Notes under the pieces: model-generated | Database searches by the model: none | Seen by the model: only the letters and a program-made list of their open reading frames with translations | Told to the model about the DNA's origin: nothing | In this document: one piece after another, positions 18,076-27,732 of the stretch | Numbering within the stretch: the stretch's first letter is position 1 | Layout of the letters: each line of letters opens with the position of its first letter | Program-made: the position numbers and the translations under genes | Source: Eubacterium sp. | Lineage (GTDB): Bacteria; Bacillota; Clostridia; Oscillospirales; Acutalibacteraceae | Direction: 5' to 3' | Assembly (NCBI GenBank): GCA_017463985.1 | Contig: JAFUEH010000011.1 | Coordinates: forward strand, 22,398-86,397 | Length of the DNA stretch: 64,000 nucleotides

Positions 18076-18114
18076 CAGCAAAGCAGACGAGCGGGTGCCC
18101 GTCTGCTTCGCTGT
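18076..18114 (-). terminator. Terminator after the noc-like gene
   Basis: Nearly perfect inverted repeat (CAGCAAAGCAGACG paired with CGTCTGCTTCGCTG), followed on the minus strand by a TTTTATGTTT tract. It ends leftward transcription from the noc-like gene just before parS. Confidence 0.8.
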
Positions 18115-18153
18115 GATGAAAAGAGGAGAATATGTTTAAAACGGTTTCCCGTT

Positions 18154-18978
18154 TTAAGCCAAATTAAGTTTCTTTACGCCGGCTTCGCGTAAGCCGTCGG
18201 TTTTTGGGATTTTCACTTTAAATTCAATATATTCTTCTGTTTCCGTCTTATCCGTCTCCGCGTCAATGCCGGAGGCCTTCATGGCTTCGATTGCGCGGTT
18301 AACGGTGTTGACAAAAATCCGTAGGTCTTTAAAAATTTTGACCACATTCTGTTTATGCTGTACAACATTATTCGTCATAACATCGATCAATCGTTCAGTT
18401 TGCTCGACATTGAGTCCTTTTTCCTTGATTTTGTTCAGCGCTGTCCAAAGCTCTTTTTCGTTGTCTAGCCGCAGCAGCGCCCGTGCATGACGTTCTGTCA
18501 AGCCTTCCTTTTCAATAAAATAGCGAACATCCACCGGCAGCTTGAGCAGACGCAGCTTATTAGAAAGCGCAGACTGACTCTTTCCGAGCCGTTTTGCACA
18601 TTCCGCCTGCGTCATGCCGAAATGGTTAATGAGCTGACCAATGGCCGCTGCCTCCTCAAAAAAGGTCAGGTCAGCGCGCTGGACATTTTCTAAGATAGAG
18701 TAGACAGCGCTCTGTTCGTAGCTACAGTCGAGCTCAATGCAGGGGACCGTGTCCACGTTCGCCAGGATTGCTGCGCGCAGCCGCCGCTCTCCGGCAACCA
18801 CCTCAAAGTAAGCCGAATTGTTGATCCGCCGGATCAATAGCGGCTGAAGGACACCGTTTTCTTTAATGGAATCTGCCAGCGACAGTAACTCCTCACTCTC
18901 AAATTTATGCCGCGGCTGATAGGGATTGGGAAGCAGCTTTTCGGTCGGCATAAGCGTAATATTGTTCAACAGGAACAC
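18154..18978 (-). CDS. noc: ParB-family nucleoid occlusion-like protein
   Basis: 274 aa second ParB paralogue. ParB core with NPYQPRHKFESEELLSLADS, GVLQPLLIRR and VVAGERRLRAAILA; helix-turn-helix FGMTQAECAKRLGKSQSALSN. It lacks the N-terminal ParA-contacting arm seen in the parB product, and it sits downstream of rsmG as noc does in Bacillus, so Noc is the best call. No Noc-type target (ATTTCCCGGGAAAT) was seen in the window. A second Spo0J cannot be excluded. Confidence 0.8.
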   Translation of the reverse strand: MFLLNNITLMPTEKLLPNPYQPRHKFESEELLSLADSIKENGVLQPLLIRRINNSAYFEVVAGERRLRAAILANVDTVPCIELDCSYEQSAVYSILENVQRADLTFFEEAAAIGQLINHFGMTQAECAKRLGKSQSALSNKLRLLKLPVDVRYFIEKEGLTERHARALLRLDNEKELWTALNKIKEKGLNVEQTERLIDVMTNNVVQHKQNVVKIFKDLRIFVNTVNRAIEAMKASGIDAETDKTETEEYIEFKVKIPKTDGLREAGVKKLNLA

Positions 18979-19043
18979 GCCCTTTGATTAGCTTGTCCTC
19001 CCTCATCTGTGACCATCATACCACACCTCACACAAAAAAGAAA

Positions 19044-19075
19044 GGATTTCTCATCGTGAGAAATCCAGTCGTATC
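19044..19075 (-). terminator. Terminator after rsmG
   Basis: GGATTTCTCA (19044-19053) pairs perfectly with TGAGAAATCC (19057-19066); the minus-strand copy is followed by a T-rich tract (TTTCTTTTTTG). It ends the leftward mnmE-mnmG-rsmG run. Confidence 0.85.
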
Positions 19076-19092
19076 GACAGTTTGCGCCGTTA

Positions 19093-19800
19093 TCAGAGCG
19101 GCGATTTGGCGATTTTGCTATTAACACGGGGATATTTTGTCGACGTTTGCGATACTTTTTTGATAATGACGATTGACCGCGGATCACCGTTAGGAAGTTT
19201 ATATGAAACATTGCTCTCCAGCTCGCCGCCAAGCTCGCCAATGGCACATAGCGCGTCCGGCACCTCGTCCTTTGAGCCCTTCAGAGCGATAAAGTAACCG
19301 CCCACCTTAACATACGGCAAGCAATACTCAGCCAATATGTTCAGCGGCGCTACCGCGCGTGCTGTCGCGACATCAAAGGTTTCGCGGAACTCCGGATCGT
19401 GCGCGCATTCCTCCGCACGCTCACAAACCACCGGCGCCTCTAAGCCGCAGCTCGCCAGGGCGTGCTCAATAAAACGCGTTTTCTTCCTCGTTGAATCCAA
19501 AAACACGATATTGAGCTTATTGTTTTTCGCAATCAACAGCGGCAGGCCGGGGAAGCCGGCGCCGGAGCCGACGTCGATAACATCCATCCCGTAATCGAGA
19601 TCAAAATATTTCAGCAGCATCAGGCTGTCAATAAAATGCTTCACCAGCACCTCATCGGAATCGGTGATTGCCGTAAGGTTATATTTTCGGTTCGTACCGA
19701 CCAGCTCACCCTCGTATACCAAAAAGCGACTGAGGGCATTATCGTCCAGCTCCACGCCAATCTCGGCGGCGTATTGCCGTAGTAACTCTCTGTTAACCAT
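19093..19800 (-). CDS. rsmG: 16S rRNA (guanine527-N7)-methyltransferase
   Basis: 235 aa. SAM-binding motif DVIDVGSGAGFPGLPL at about 75-90, a FLDSTRKKTRFIEH segment next, and ATARAVAPLNILAEY; all are typical of RsmG (GidB), which methylates G527 of 16S rRNA. The start overlaps the end of mnmG by 8 bases, so it is translated from the same message. Confidence 0.95.
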   Translation of the reverse strand: MVNRELLRQYAAEIGVELDDNALSRFLVYEGELVGTNRKYNLTAITDSDEVLVKHFIDSLMLLKYFDLDYGMDVIDVGSGAGFPGLPLLIAKNNKLNIVFLDSTRKKTRFIEHALASCGLEAPVVCERAEECAHDPEFRETFDVATARAVAPLNILAEYCLPYVKVGGYFIALKGSKDEVPDALCAIGELGGELESNVSYKLPNGDPRSIVIIKKVSQTSTKYPRVNSKIAKSPL

Positions 19801-21667
19801 CTTTTCTTGACTCCAAAATGATGTTCAGCGCCGTAATGTCCGCCGGATTCACGCCGCTGATCCTGCTCGCCTGTCCGAGGTTCTGCGGCCGGATGGCGGC
19901 CAGCTTTTCCACTGCCTCCAGACGCAGCCCCTTTAGCGAGGCATAGTCGATATTTTCGGGTATTTGCTTTGCTTCAATGCGGCGCAGCTCTTTGATCTGC
20001 GCCTCCTGTTTTTTGATATAGCCTTCATATTTGATGGCGATCTCCACCTGCTCAAACACGGCGGCAGGCAGATCGGGGCGTTCCGGGTCAACCGGCGTCA
20101 GCACAGCGTATCCAAGCTGCGGCCGACGTAGCAGCTCCGCGAGCTTACAGCCGCGCTGGAGCGGCGCCGTGCCGTTGTCCGCTAAGATTTTTTGCAGCGT
20201 TTCGGAAAGGGGAACAGACAGCTGCTCCACCCGTTCGCGTTCCGCGCTGATCAGCGCCTGCTTTTGCAGAAAGCGCTGATACCGTTCTTCACTGATGAGC
20301 CCGACGCGGTAACCGATCGGCGTCAGGCGGCTGTCGGCATTATCCTGCCGCAGCACCAAACGGTATTCACTGCGGGAGGTCATCATCCGATACGGATCGG
20401 TACAGCCCTTCGTAACCAGGTCATCAATCAGCGTACCGATATAAGAGCTGCCGCGGTCGAGCACTAATTCCTCTTGACCCTGCACCTTGCGCGCCGCATT
20501 GATACCGGCAATCAGTCCTTGCGCCGCTGCCTCCTCATAGCCGCTGGAGCCGTTAAACTGACCGGCGCCGTACAAGCCGGGAAGATCATGAAATTCCAGC
20601 GTCGCCTTCAGTGCTGTGGGATCAACGCAGTCATATTCGATGGCATAAGCTGTGCGCATCACCTGCGCCTCCTCCAGCCCTGGGATCGTATGAATAAAGG
20701 CCAGCTGAACCTCCTCCGGCAGGGAAGAGGAAAGGCCTTGTAAATACAGCTCCTCCGTATCCTGTCCGCACGGCTCAATGAAGAGCTGGTGGCGCTCCTT
20801 ATCGGCAAAGCGGACGATCTTATCCTCAAAGCTCGGACAGTAGCGCGGACCTTTACCCTCAATTTTACCGCTATACATCGGAGAGCGGTGCAGGTTATCC
20901 AAAATGACCTGCTTCGTTCGTTCATTGGTATACGTAATATGGCAAACCACCTTGTTTTCAGGCGGCACTTCTGTTTCAAAGGAAAAGGGGACTGTGTGCG
21001 CGTCACCGTGTTGCACTTCCAGCCCGTCCAGCCTGACGCTGCGGCGGTTGACGCGCGCCGGCGTACCGGTCTTAAAGCGGCGCAGCGGCACCTTCAGTTG
21101 ACGGAGCGCTGTCGAAAGCGCGTTGGCCGGAAACATACCGTCCGGTCCGCTTTCGTAAGACACGTCACCGATATAGACCCGTCCACCGAGGAACGTGCCG
21201 GTGGCCAGGATCACTGCCTTGGCGATGAATTCAGCCTCTAAGCGCGTCACGCAGTGCCACAGACCGTCTTTATCCTGCTGCAGATCCACAATCTCGCCCT
21301 GTCGAATATCCAGCTGCTCCTGCAGCTCGAGCGTATGCTTCATGCCGGCGGAATAGGCGCGGCGGTCAATCTGCGCACGCAGGGAATGTACGGCCGGCCC
21401 TTTGCCGAGGTTCAGCATCCTTGATTGCAGGCAGTATTTGTCAGCGGCCTTACCCATCTCGCCGCCGAGCGCGTCGATCTCTCGCACCAGATGTCCCTTA
21501 GAGGTGCCGCCGATCGACGGGTTGCAGGGCATATTGCCCACCCAATCCAAGTTCACGGTGAACACGGCGGTCCTGGCGCCAAGGCGCGCTGAAGCAAGGG
21601 CTGCCTCAATACCGGCGTGCCCTGCACCGATCACGATGACATCATATTGTCCTGCAAAATAACTCAT
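19793..21667 (-). CDS. mnmG: tRNA uridine-5-carboxymethylaminomethyl modification enzyme MnmG
   Basis: 624 aa FAD protein that with MnmE installs the cmnm5 group on wobble U34. FAD-binding motif GAGHAGIEAALASARLG at 13-29, MnmG signatures RRFKTGTPARV and GQFNGSSGYEEAAAQGL, and the helical C-terminal tRNA/MnmE-binding region with ISGVNPADI. Full length. It lies between mnmE and rsmG in the standard order. Confidence 0.97.
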   Translation of the reverse strand: MSYFAGQYDVIVIGAGHAGIEAALASARLGARTAVFTVNLDWVGNMPCNPSIGGTSKGHLVREIDALGGEMGKAADKYCLQSRMLNLGKGPAVHSLRAQIDRRAYSAGMKHTLELQEQLDIRQGEIVDLQQDKDGLWHCVTRLEAEFIAKAVILATGTFLGGRVYIGDVSYESGPDGMFPANALSTALRQLKVPLRRFKTGTPARVNRRSVRLDGLEVQHGDAHTVPFSFETEVPPENKVVCHITYTNERTKQVILDNLHRSPMYSGKIEGKGPRYCPSFEDKIVRFADKERHQLFIEPCGQDTEELYLQGLSSSLPEEVQLAFIHTIPGLEEAQVMRTAYAIEYDCVDPTALKATLEFHDLPGLYGAGQFNGSSGYEEAAAQGLIAGINAARKVQGQEELVLDRGSSYIGTLIDDLVTKGCTDPYRMMTSRSEYRLVLRQDNADSRLTPIGYRVGLISEERYQRFLQKQALISAERERVEQLSVPLSETLQKILADNGTAPLQRGCKLAELLRRPQLGYAVLTPVDPERPDLPAAVFEQVEIAIKYEGYIKKQEAQIKELRRIEAKQIPENIDYASLKGLRLEAVEKLAAIRPQNLGQASRISGVNPADITALNIILESRKDG

Positions 21668-21707
21668 TTTTGTATAACCCGCTCCTGCCGTTTTGGCAGT
21701 ATGTCTA

Positions 21708-23072
21708 TCACTTTCCTACACAAAAGTTCTTAAAAATATTCTCAACCACCTCGGTGGTGGCTTTTTTACCGGTCAATGCCAGCAGCTCATCTGCTGCACT
21801 GTCGATCATAACGTTGAGGGCGTCAAAGGTGACGCCGGCAGCAGCGCCGTCCAGCGCTTCACAAAGACTTTCATAAGCGCGCTCGCAGTGCTGCTTTTGT
21901 CTGGCGTTTGCCAGCAGGGGAGCGGCGGTGTCAAAATTCGCCACACCCAGCAGCTCGCTGACGGCTGCCGACAGACTGTCCAGCCCTTCGTCAAATTTCG
22001 CGCTGATAGATACTGTTTTCTCAAAGGCGGCCTCTACGATCGCGGTATCCAATAATGGCGTCAGGTCCGTTTTATTAATGACGGCTACCGCTTTTTTGCC
22101 ACGGCATTTTTCCATCAGCTCACGGTCATATTCATCGAGCGGCTGAGAGGCATCAAACACTGCCAGTACCAGCTGTGCTTCCTCGAGCGCCTGATAGGCC
22201 TTCTGTATGCCGATCGCTTCCACCAAATCCTGTGAATCGCGCAGGCCGGCCGTATCCATCAGCCGGAGCACCATGCCGCCGAGCCGGATATTTTCCTCTA
22301 CAATATCACGCGTCGTACCCTCAATATGCGTTACGATACTTTTATCGGTACGAGTCAGCATATTCATCAGGCTGGATTTACCGACGTTCGGCCGGCCGAC
22401 GATCGCCGTGGTCACGCCCTTTGTGACGGTTTGACCGTTGTCATAGCGGTTCAGTAACGCTTGCAGCGCCGTCTGACATTCGGACAGGGTGGCTGTCAGC
22501 TCTTCATAAGATAATGCCGGAATCTCTTCGTCCGGATAATCTACCCATGCCGCCATCAGCGCGCTGGTGTCCAGCAGCTTTTCCAACACACCGTTCACCG
22601 CCCGACTGAGCGCGCCCTGCAGCGCGTGGTAAGACGCCTTCAGGCTCTGCTCGCCCTCCGCGGCAATCAGCTCCGCTACAGACTCCGCCTGCGTCAGATC
22701 CAGCTTGCCGTTCAGGAAGGCGCGCTTGGTAAATTCGCCCGGTCCGGCAGGCGCTGCACCGGCCTTGAGCACTGCCTCCAAGGTTTTTTGCACCATCAGC
22801 AGTCCGCCATGCACCGAAAGCTCTGCCACGTCCTCGCCGGTATAGCTTTTTGGCGCGCGGAAGATCAGTGCGACAGCGTTATCCGCCTGCTCGCCGTCCA
22901 GCACAATATGGCCGTATTTTGCGCGATACCCCTTCATGTCACACAACGAGGAGCCGTCCATCGGGGAAAACACCTCGGCTGCGATCGCAACAGCGCGCTC
23001 GCCGCTGATCCTGATAACGCCGATGCCCCCCGGCGCACTGCCGGTGGCAATCGCTGCAACAGTTGATGCCAT
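21708..23072 (-). CDS. mnmE: tRNA modification GTPase MnmE
   Basis: 454 aa from ATG 23072, chosen because AAAGGAGG stands right before it and MASTVAAIATGSAPGGIGV is the usual N-terminus; the upstream ATG would add ten unrelated residues. Folate-binding N-terminal domain, then the G domain with GRPNVGKSSL, DTAGLRDSQD and NKTD. It ends in FCVGK, with the catalytic Cys of the C(I/V)GK motif. Partner of MnmG. Confidence 0.96.
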   Translation of the reverse strand: MASTVAAIATGSAPGGIGVIRISGERAVAIAAEVFSPMDGSSLCDMKGYRAKYGHIVLDGEQADNAVALIFRAPKSYTGEDVAELSVHGGLLMVQKTLEAVLKAGAAPAGPGEFTKRAFLNGKLDLTQAESVAELIAAEGEQSLKASYHALQGALSRAVNGVLEKLLDTSALMAAWVDYPDEEIPALSYEELTATLSECQTALQALLNRYDNGQTVTKGVTTAIVGRPNVGKSSLMNMLTRTDKSIVTHIEGTTRDIVEENIRLGGMVLRLMDTAGLRDSQDLVEAIGIQKAYQALEEAQLVLAVFDASQPLDEYDRELMEKCRGKKAVAVINKTDLTPLLDTAIVEAAFEKTVSISAKFDEGLDSLSAAVSELLGVANFDTAAPLLANARQKQHCERAYESLCEALDGAAAGVTFDALNVMIDSAADELLALTGKKATTEVVENIFKNFCVGK

Positions 23073-23154
23073 AACGGTTCCTCCTTTCATGGTGCCTGCC
23101 ATGACGGACAGGTACGCCTACAATGAATGGCGAACACGAAGTCCGCCATTGAAA

Positions 23155-24231
23155 TTAGTCTTTATTGACTTCGATTTTTCCGAATTTCGGAAGATCGGCT
23201 CTGTCAGCCTTCGGCACGTAGTTTTCCGGTGCCTTGGTGGTGCCCTTTGCACCGCCGCGTCCGCCGCGTCTGCCGTCTCTTCTGCCACCGTCACGGGACT
23301 GCTTCTTCACGCCGCCTACCGGCTCGATCACAACGCGTCTTTCCTGGTTGTAACCGATAGAGCGTGATTCAGCACCCTCGATCTCCTGCACTGTCGTGTG
23401 GATAATTCTTCTGTCGTACGGGCTCATCGGCTCGAACGTATAGCGTCTGCCGGTTCTGAGTACGTACTGTGCATTTTTTCTGGCGAGATTACGCAGCGTT
23501 TCGTTGCGCTTTTCTCTGTAATCGCCCACGTCGATCGATACTCTGACGTAAGCGTTTTCATGCTTTTTCATCGCAAGGGAAATCAGGTACTGGATGGAAT
23601 CCAGCGTTTCGCCGCGGCGGCCGATGATAATGCCGTAATCCTCACAGCTGAGCATGATTTTGATCACGCCCTCGCTGTATTCGGCAGTAATATCAGACGC
23701 GTCTACGCGCAGACCCTTGACGATCGCGGTAAAGTAGCTCTTGGCATATTCCAAATCTACACTGGCCGGGAAATCCTTTTTCGTCTCCGCCTTCTCCGGT
23801 GCCGGCTTGGCTTCTGTCTTTACCTCTTTTTTCGGTTCTGCCTTCGGAGCCTTCGGCGCCGGTGCTGCCTTGGCGGCCTTCTTTGGCTGCTCTGGCTTAG
23901 CGGTTTCCTTTTTGGGCTCCTTTTTCGGCTGGTTCTTCGGCTCCTGCTTCTGCGGCTGGCTCTTTTGCTGCTTCGCAGGCTCCTGTGCCTTTTTATTCTG
24001 CTTCTGCTTTTTGCCCTGCTTGCCCGACTTGCCCTCCTTGACACCGTCGTCATACCAGGCTCTTACCTTGGCGTCGGCACCGCCGAAAAGACCTAAAATC
24101 TTTTTCCGCGGCATCTCCAGCACCTCGGTTTTCACCTCGAGCAGGAATTTGGCAGGTGCATTTAAGCCGGCTTTCGCCTGAGTCATTGCTTCCTCCAGCG
24201 TTTTGCCGGTTGCAATATATTCTTTAATCAT
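23155..24231 (-). CDS. khpB: RNA-binding protein KhpB/Jag (EloR), with a long Lys-Pro-rich linker
   Basis: 358 aa. The Jag_N domain (about 1-50, ATGKTLEEAMTQAKAGL) is followed by a highly charged linker rich in K, P, E, Q and A (about 70-165). Then come a KH domain with GIIIGRRGETLDSIQYL (about 205-222) and an R3H domain with RNETLRNLARKNAQYV, and a basic Arg/Gly-rich tail. KhpB acts with KhpA in RNA binding and cell elongation in Gram-positives. It follows yidC by 13 bases as in most Firmicutes. Confidence 0.93.
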   Translation of the reverse strand: MIKEYIATGKTLEEAMTQAKAGLNAPAKFLLEVKTEVLEMPRKKILGLFGGADAKVRAWYDDGVKEGKSGKQGKKQKQNKKAQEPAKQQKSQPQKQEPKNQPKKEPKKETAKPEQPKKAAKAAPAPKAPKAEPKKEVKTEAKPAPEKAETKKDFPASVDLEYAKSYFTAIVKGLRVDASDITAEYSEGVIKIMLSCEDYGIIIGRRGETLDSIQYLISLAMKKHENAYVRVSIDVGDYREKRNETLRNLARKNAQYVLRTGRRYTFEPMSPYDRRIIHTTVQEIEGAESRSIGYNQERRVVIEPVGGVKKQSRDGGRRDGRRGGRGGAKGTTKAPENYVPKADRADLPKFGKIEVNKD

Positions 24232-24244
24232 AAATACTACCTTA

Positions 24245-25264
24245 TTATTTTACCTTTTTAATACTTTCTTCTCTGGAACGCCTCTCAATCGTGTTTTCCA
24301 CCATTTCTCTGGCAATGTTATACTTCGGCGGGAAGAACTTGGCCATTACCAGCTGCTGGACCAGGGCAATTAGGTTAGAAATGATCCAATAGAAGCCTAC
24401 AGCAGCAGGTACCTTGAAGGAGATGTACGTCGAAAACAGCGGCATCATCAGCATCATCATCAGCATCGACGAATTCTGCTGCGCCTGCGCCGGATTATTC
24501 TTGCGCTGGATCATAGTGGATACCAGGCTGGACGCGAGCGAGCTTAACAGACAGAGGATCGGGATCACGATCACCGCGCTGATCTCCTTCAGCGAGGGCT
24601 GCACTGTCATGTCGATTCCGAAAATCGTCAGGCTCTTTTTAAACGCCTCGATCTTCGCAATATTGGCCTCGGTAAACAGCTCTGGATTATAGGCCGTTAA
24701 GGCGTCCTTAATATCAGAGATGTGACGAATTATCTGCAGCTGCGGATAGCTGTAAGCGCCGCCGCTGCCGTCGAGGCCGACTGCCGTCAGAATCGCCTGC
24801 TGTGCGGTTCTGTCACCTAGGTTAATGTTCAGGATGTACTGAATGGGATAGTAGATAATACCGATAATACCCATCAGGAAAACCATCTGGAACAGCATCG
24901 GTCCGCAGCCCATGTTCATCGGGTTGTGTCCCTCGCGGGCATACAGCTCCTGAATCTCTTGCTGCATCTGCTGGTTCGCCTTTTGGCGCTGCCGGCTGTC
25001 CTGAATGGCGTTCACATTATACTTCTTTTGGATTTTTTGAATTTTTGGCTGAATACGGTTCGTTTTCGCCATGGTTTTTTGCTGTCTGAGGTTCAGCGGG
25101 AACAAAACCAGTCGCGTCAACAGCGTAAACACAATCAGGGCAAGGAAATACTGGTTGTTGAACACAAGCAGCAGCCCGTACATAATTTTGCCGAACAGCC
25201 AATAGAGAGGGGTGAAGACATCCATCCAGTTGAATGCCATGGTAATAAATCCGTTTGTTATCAC
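24245..25264 (-). CDS. yidC: Membrane protein insertase YidC
   Basis: 339 aa (GTG start 25264 behind AGAGGA; ATG 25240 is possible). Several hydrophobic helices: LYWLFGKIMYGLLLVFNNQY and ALIVFTLLTRLVLFPLNLRQ near the N-terminus, MVFLMGIIGIIYYPI, VIVIPILCLLSSLASSL and AVGFYWIISNLIALVQQLV. The conserved Arg in TRLVLFPL is present. It inserts membrane proteins alone or with SecYEG. It lacks the cleavable lipoprotein signal found in some Gram-positive YidC1 proteins. Confidence 0.94.
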   Translation of the reverse strand: MITNGFITMAFNWMDVFTPLYWLFGKIMYGLLLVFNNQYFLALIVFTLLTRLVLFPLNLRQQKTMAKTNRIQPKIQKIQKKYNVNAIQDSRQRQKANQQMQQEIQELYAREGHNPMNMGCGPMLFQMVFLMGIIGIIYYPIQYILNINLGDRTAQQAILTAVGLDGSGGAYSYPQLQIIRHISDIKDALTAYNPELFTEANIAKIEAFKKSLTIFGIDMTVQPSLKEISAVIVIPILCLLSSLASSLVSTMIQRKNNPAQAQQNSSMLMMMLMMPLFSTYISFKVPAAVGFYWIISNLIALVQQLVMAKFFPPKYNIAREMVENTIERRSREESIKKVK

Positions 25265-25349
25265 TTTTTCTGTTCCTCTTTATGCGGGTAATCCACGCTG
25301 CCGCACTGCTGCGCGGCGGCATACCCCGGCTTATTGCATTGTACAAGGA

Positions 25350-25598
25350 TCATTTTTGCTTTTTGGGCGGCACCGGATCGTAGCCGCCTTTGAAAAGGGG
25401 ATTGCACCGAAGAATGCGCAAAATACCTAACCCGACGCCCTTGAGCGGGCCGTGGATCTGAATGGCCTCCAGCATATACTGCGAGCAGGTCGGGGTATAG
25501 CGGCAGGCGCCGTGCGAAAAGCGCGGCGAAAGGGTAAGCTGGTATGTTCTGATAAAAAATATCAGTACCTTTTTCACCAATTCCGTCAACTTATTCAT
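25350..25598 (-). CDS. yidD: Membrane protein insertion efficiency factor YidD
   Basis: 82 aa. [39 protein letters not shown] and [17 protein letters not shown] are the YidD (haemolytic-family) signature with its three Cys. Membrane-associated, it helps YidC-dependent insertion. It overlaps rnpA by 8 bases, the typical rpmH-rnpA-yidD-yidC order. Confidence 0.95.
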   Translation of the reverse strand: MNKLTELVKKVLIFFIRTYQLTLSPRFSHGACRYTPTCSQYMLEAIQIHGPLKGVGLGILRILRCNPLFKGGYDPVPPKKQK

Positions 25599-25926
25599 GG
25601 ATTACCCCAAGCGCTATTAGCTGCTTCTCCATAAGGGCATACACCGTCTGCATCTTAACGTCCGCCGTTTTGCTGCGGGCTACGAACACCAGGTCATAAT
25701 GACCCTGAAGGCGCGGCTCCAGCAGGGAATAGGCGGCGCGGATCACACGCCGGGCGCGGTTGCGCTGCACGGCGTTGCCGATTTTTTTTGAAGTGGTGAT
25801 GCCATAGCGGCAGTGCTTCTCCCTGTTTTTCATGGAATACGTTACAAGGCAGTCCGCTGCCTTGCTTTTTCCACGGTAGTACAGTCTGCGAAAATCCTTG
25901 TTTTCTTTTAAGGTTTGACTTTTCAC
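25591..25926 (-). CDS. rnpA: Ribonuclease P protein component
   Basis: 111 aa from a GTG at 25926, chosen because [20 protein letters not shown] is the usual N-terminus and a GGGGGCGA ribosome site precedes it; the ATG at 25959 would add eleven odd residues. The RNR signature is present as [20 protein letters not shown]. Protein partner of the RNase P ribozyme that matures tRNA 5' ends. Confidence 0.95.
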   Translation of the reverse strand: MKSQTLKENKDFRRLYYRGKSKAADCLVTYSMKNREKHCRYGITTSKKIGNAVQRNRARRVIRAAYSLLEPRLQGHYDLVFVARSKTADVKMQTVYALMEKQLIALGVIHE

Positions 25927-25976
25927 AAAATCGCCCCCGTCAGCTGAGCGCTGCGCCACCGCGCAGCTGCTTCAAA

Positions 25977-26111
25977 TTAATAAGAAAGTCTTTTTCTGCC
26001 CTTTGCACGGCGACGTGCCAGCACCTTTCTTCCGTTTCTAGTTGCCATTCTCTTTCTGAAGCCGTGCTCTTTCTGAGCGTGTCTCTTCTTAGGCTGGAAG
26101 GTTCTTTTCAT
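25977..26111 (-). CDS. rpmH: 50S ribosomal protein L34
   Basis: 44 aa, very basic: it begins [18 protein letters not shown] and continues [20 protein letters not shown] before KRLSY. This is the full L34 consensus. It lies 50 bases before rnpA and 125 bases downstream of a consensus leftward promoter, with the ribosome site GGAG. Confidence 0.98.
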   Translation of the reverse strand: MKRTFQPKKRHAQKEHGFRKRMATRNGRKVLARRRAKGRKRLSY

Positions 26112-26235
26112 CTTTTTCACTCCGTTTCTCAAGATTAAACTCGTCTTAATCTATCTAAGCTCTGCGCGGTATAGCGCAGGCGAATGCCATTGGTCGTTGA
26201 ATACGTCTGGACGCACTCATAGTAATAGCCTTAGT

Positions 26236-26264
26236 ATTATAATTTAATTATTTCAATTTGTCAA
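26236..26264 (-). promoter_or_regulatory. Promoter of rpmH-rnpA-yidD-yidC
   Basis: On the minus strand TTGACA (26264-26259), 17-bp spacer, TATAAT (26241-26236): exact consensus. It drives the ribosomal protein L34 run. Confidence 0.9.
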
Positions 26265-26271
26265 CTAAAAC

Positions 26272-26300
26272 TTGTATTTGTTTAAATAATATATTATAAT
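26272..26300 (+). promoter_or_regulatory. Promoter of mtnN
   Basis: TTGTAT (26272-26277), 17-bp spacer, TATAAT (26295-26300). It is back to back with the rpmH promoter. Confidence 0.75.
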
Positions 26301-26371
26301 AACCTATATCTAGTGTCATCAAAATTTGCCTGCCACAAGCGACAGGCTTTTATACAACAGGAGGAATTGCT

Positions 26372-27061
26372 ATGCTCGGAATTATCGGTGCCATGGATGT
26401 AGAGGTTGACGCTCTGAAGGCGCGGCTTGACGCGCCTGTCACACAGCGCTTCGGCGGCTGTGATTTTGTCAGCGGAACGCTCGACGGCGTTGCCGTAACC
26501 GTCGCGCGCTGCTCAGAGGGCAAGGTAAACGCCGCGCTCTGTACGCAGATTATGATCGACCGGTACGCGCCGGACGGGATTATTAACGTAGGCGTCGGCT
26601 GCTCGCTGCAAAAGGATATTGTGATCAAAAACGTAGTGGTAGCTACTGAGGTCTGTGAGCACGATATGGATATTACGCCGCTCGGTGATCCGCTCGGCTA
26701 TATCAACGGTATCGGCATGGTCAAAATGCCAACCGACCGGACGCTGTCGGACGCACTTTATGCGGCGGCTGTTGACGGCGGCATTACCGTACACCGCGGC
26801 TGCGTCGCCAGCGGCGACCAGTTTATCGCCTCACCGGAGAAAAAAGAATGGCTCAACGCGACCTTCGGCGCTGTCTGCGGTGAAATGGAAGGGGGCGCGA
26901 TCGGGCACGTCTGTACCGCTAACGGCGTTCCTTTTGCTGTGCTGCGCTCGGTTTCTGACGGCGGCGACGACGACGCGGCAATGGACTTTCCTACCTTTAA
27001 AACCGTTGCAGCGGCCGTTTCTACCGATATTATTACCCGCTTCCTCCGCGCACAAAAATAA
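26372..27061 (+). CDS. mtnN: 5'-methylthioadenosine/S-adenosylhomocysteine nucleosidase
   Basis: 229 aa. It cleaves adenine from methylthioadenosine and S-adenosylhomocysteine. GIIGAMDVEVDAL holds the catalytic Glu near residue 12, VGVGCSLQ the phosphorylase-fold glycine loop, CGEMEGGAIGH the Glu that binds ribose, and LRSVSDGG the catalytic Asp. AGGAGG ribosome site. Monocistronic. Confidence 0.93.
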   Translation: MLGIIGAMDVEVDALKARLDAPVTQRFGGCDFVSGTLDGVAVTVARCSEGKVNAALCTQIMIDRYAPDGIINVGVGCSLQKDIVIKNVVVATEVCEHDMDITPLGDPLGYINGIGMVKMPTDRTLSDALYAAAVDGGITVHRGCVASGDQFIASPEKKEWLNATFGAVCGEMEGGAIGHVCTANGVPFAVLRSVSDGGDDDAAMDFPTFKTVAAAVSTDIITRFLRAQK

Positions 27062-27111
27062 GGATGCCGTAGCACCCCTATCATCATTACGGTATCATAT
27101 TATAGGAACGG

Positions 27112-27732
27112 TCAATCCATCACGTAAGTGGAAAGAATATGCTCCTCAGCCTCTGCAATCAAATCGCCCAGCGCCGTACGCTCTGCGCTGCCCTCACCGG
27201 TACGGGACTTATCCTCAATAAACACCAGCTTGGCGTCCTGCACAGCGATCGCGGCGGCCGCTAACTCTCTGCCCACGGAATAATCCAGCCGGAACATCTC
27301 GCGCGGCAGCACACCGGCCTTGCCGAGCGTCTGCGCGCCGCGGTACAGGGTCAGCATATAATAATCGTATATCAGGTTTTTCTTATCGTTTGATTTGATC
27401 GAGGCGTTGGCGTAGTCGAGCAGATCCTTAGTAGCGCTCGCCAGCTTTTGCACGGAGCGCGCCTGACCGTCTGTTCCGATCACGGACAGCGATTCGGTAT
27501 CGATCCCATTACGGCTCTCGCTCACACCGAGCAGATAGTCGGTCGTTACGCCATAATAGCTGGCGCATTTGATCACAAAATCAAGACCGCACTCCCGAAT
27601 ACCCTTTTCGTAATGGGAGAGCAGCGCCTGTGATATACCCAAATCCGTTGCCGCACGCTTTTGGCTGATGCCGCGCTCCTTGCGCAGCTGTGACAGCACG
27701 GTTGAAAACCTTGAAAGCTTCTTTTTTTCCAT
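27112..27732 (-). CDS. XRE-family transcriptional regulator
   Basis: About 206 aa from ATG 27732 (an ATG three codons earlier is possible; the longer frame overlaps the divergent gene and is rejected). HTH at about 10-65: LRKERGISQKRAATDLGISQALLSHYEKG. The remaining 140 residues form a conserved-looking but unrecognised domain. The divergent neighbour is the histidine phosphatase gene about 195 bases away; regulation of that gene or of itself is plausible but no operator is evident. Confidence 0.85.
   Translation of the reverse strand: MEKKKLSRFSTVLSQLRKERGISQKRAATDLGISQALLSHYEKGIRECGLDFVIKCASYYGVTTDYLLGVSESRNGIDTESLSVIGTDGQARSVQKLASATKDLLDYANASIKSNDKKNLIYDYYMLTLYRGAQTLGKAGVLPREMFRLDYSVGRELAAAAIAVQDAKLVFIEDKSRTGEGSAERTALGDLIAEAEEHILSTYVMD

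Noticed and set aside
26325-26352. Riboswitch or attenuator before mtnN
   Set aside because: Only a 5-bp GCCTG/CAGGC stem with a short T-run is present; too weak, and no SAM-type leader motif was seen.
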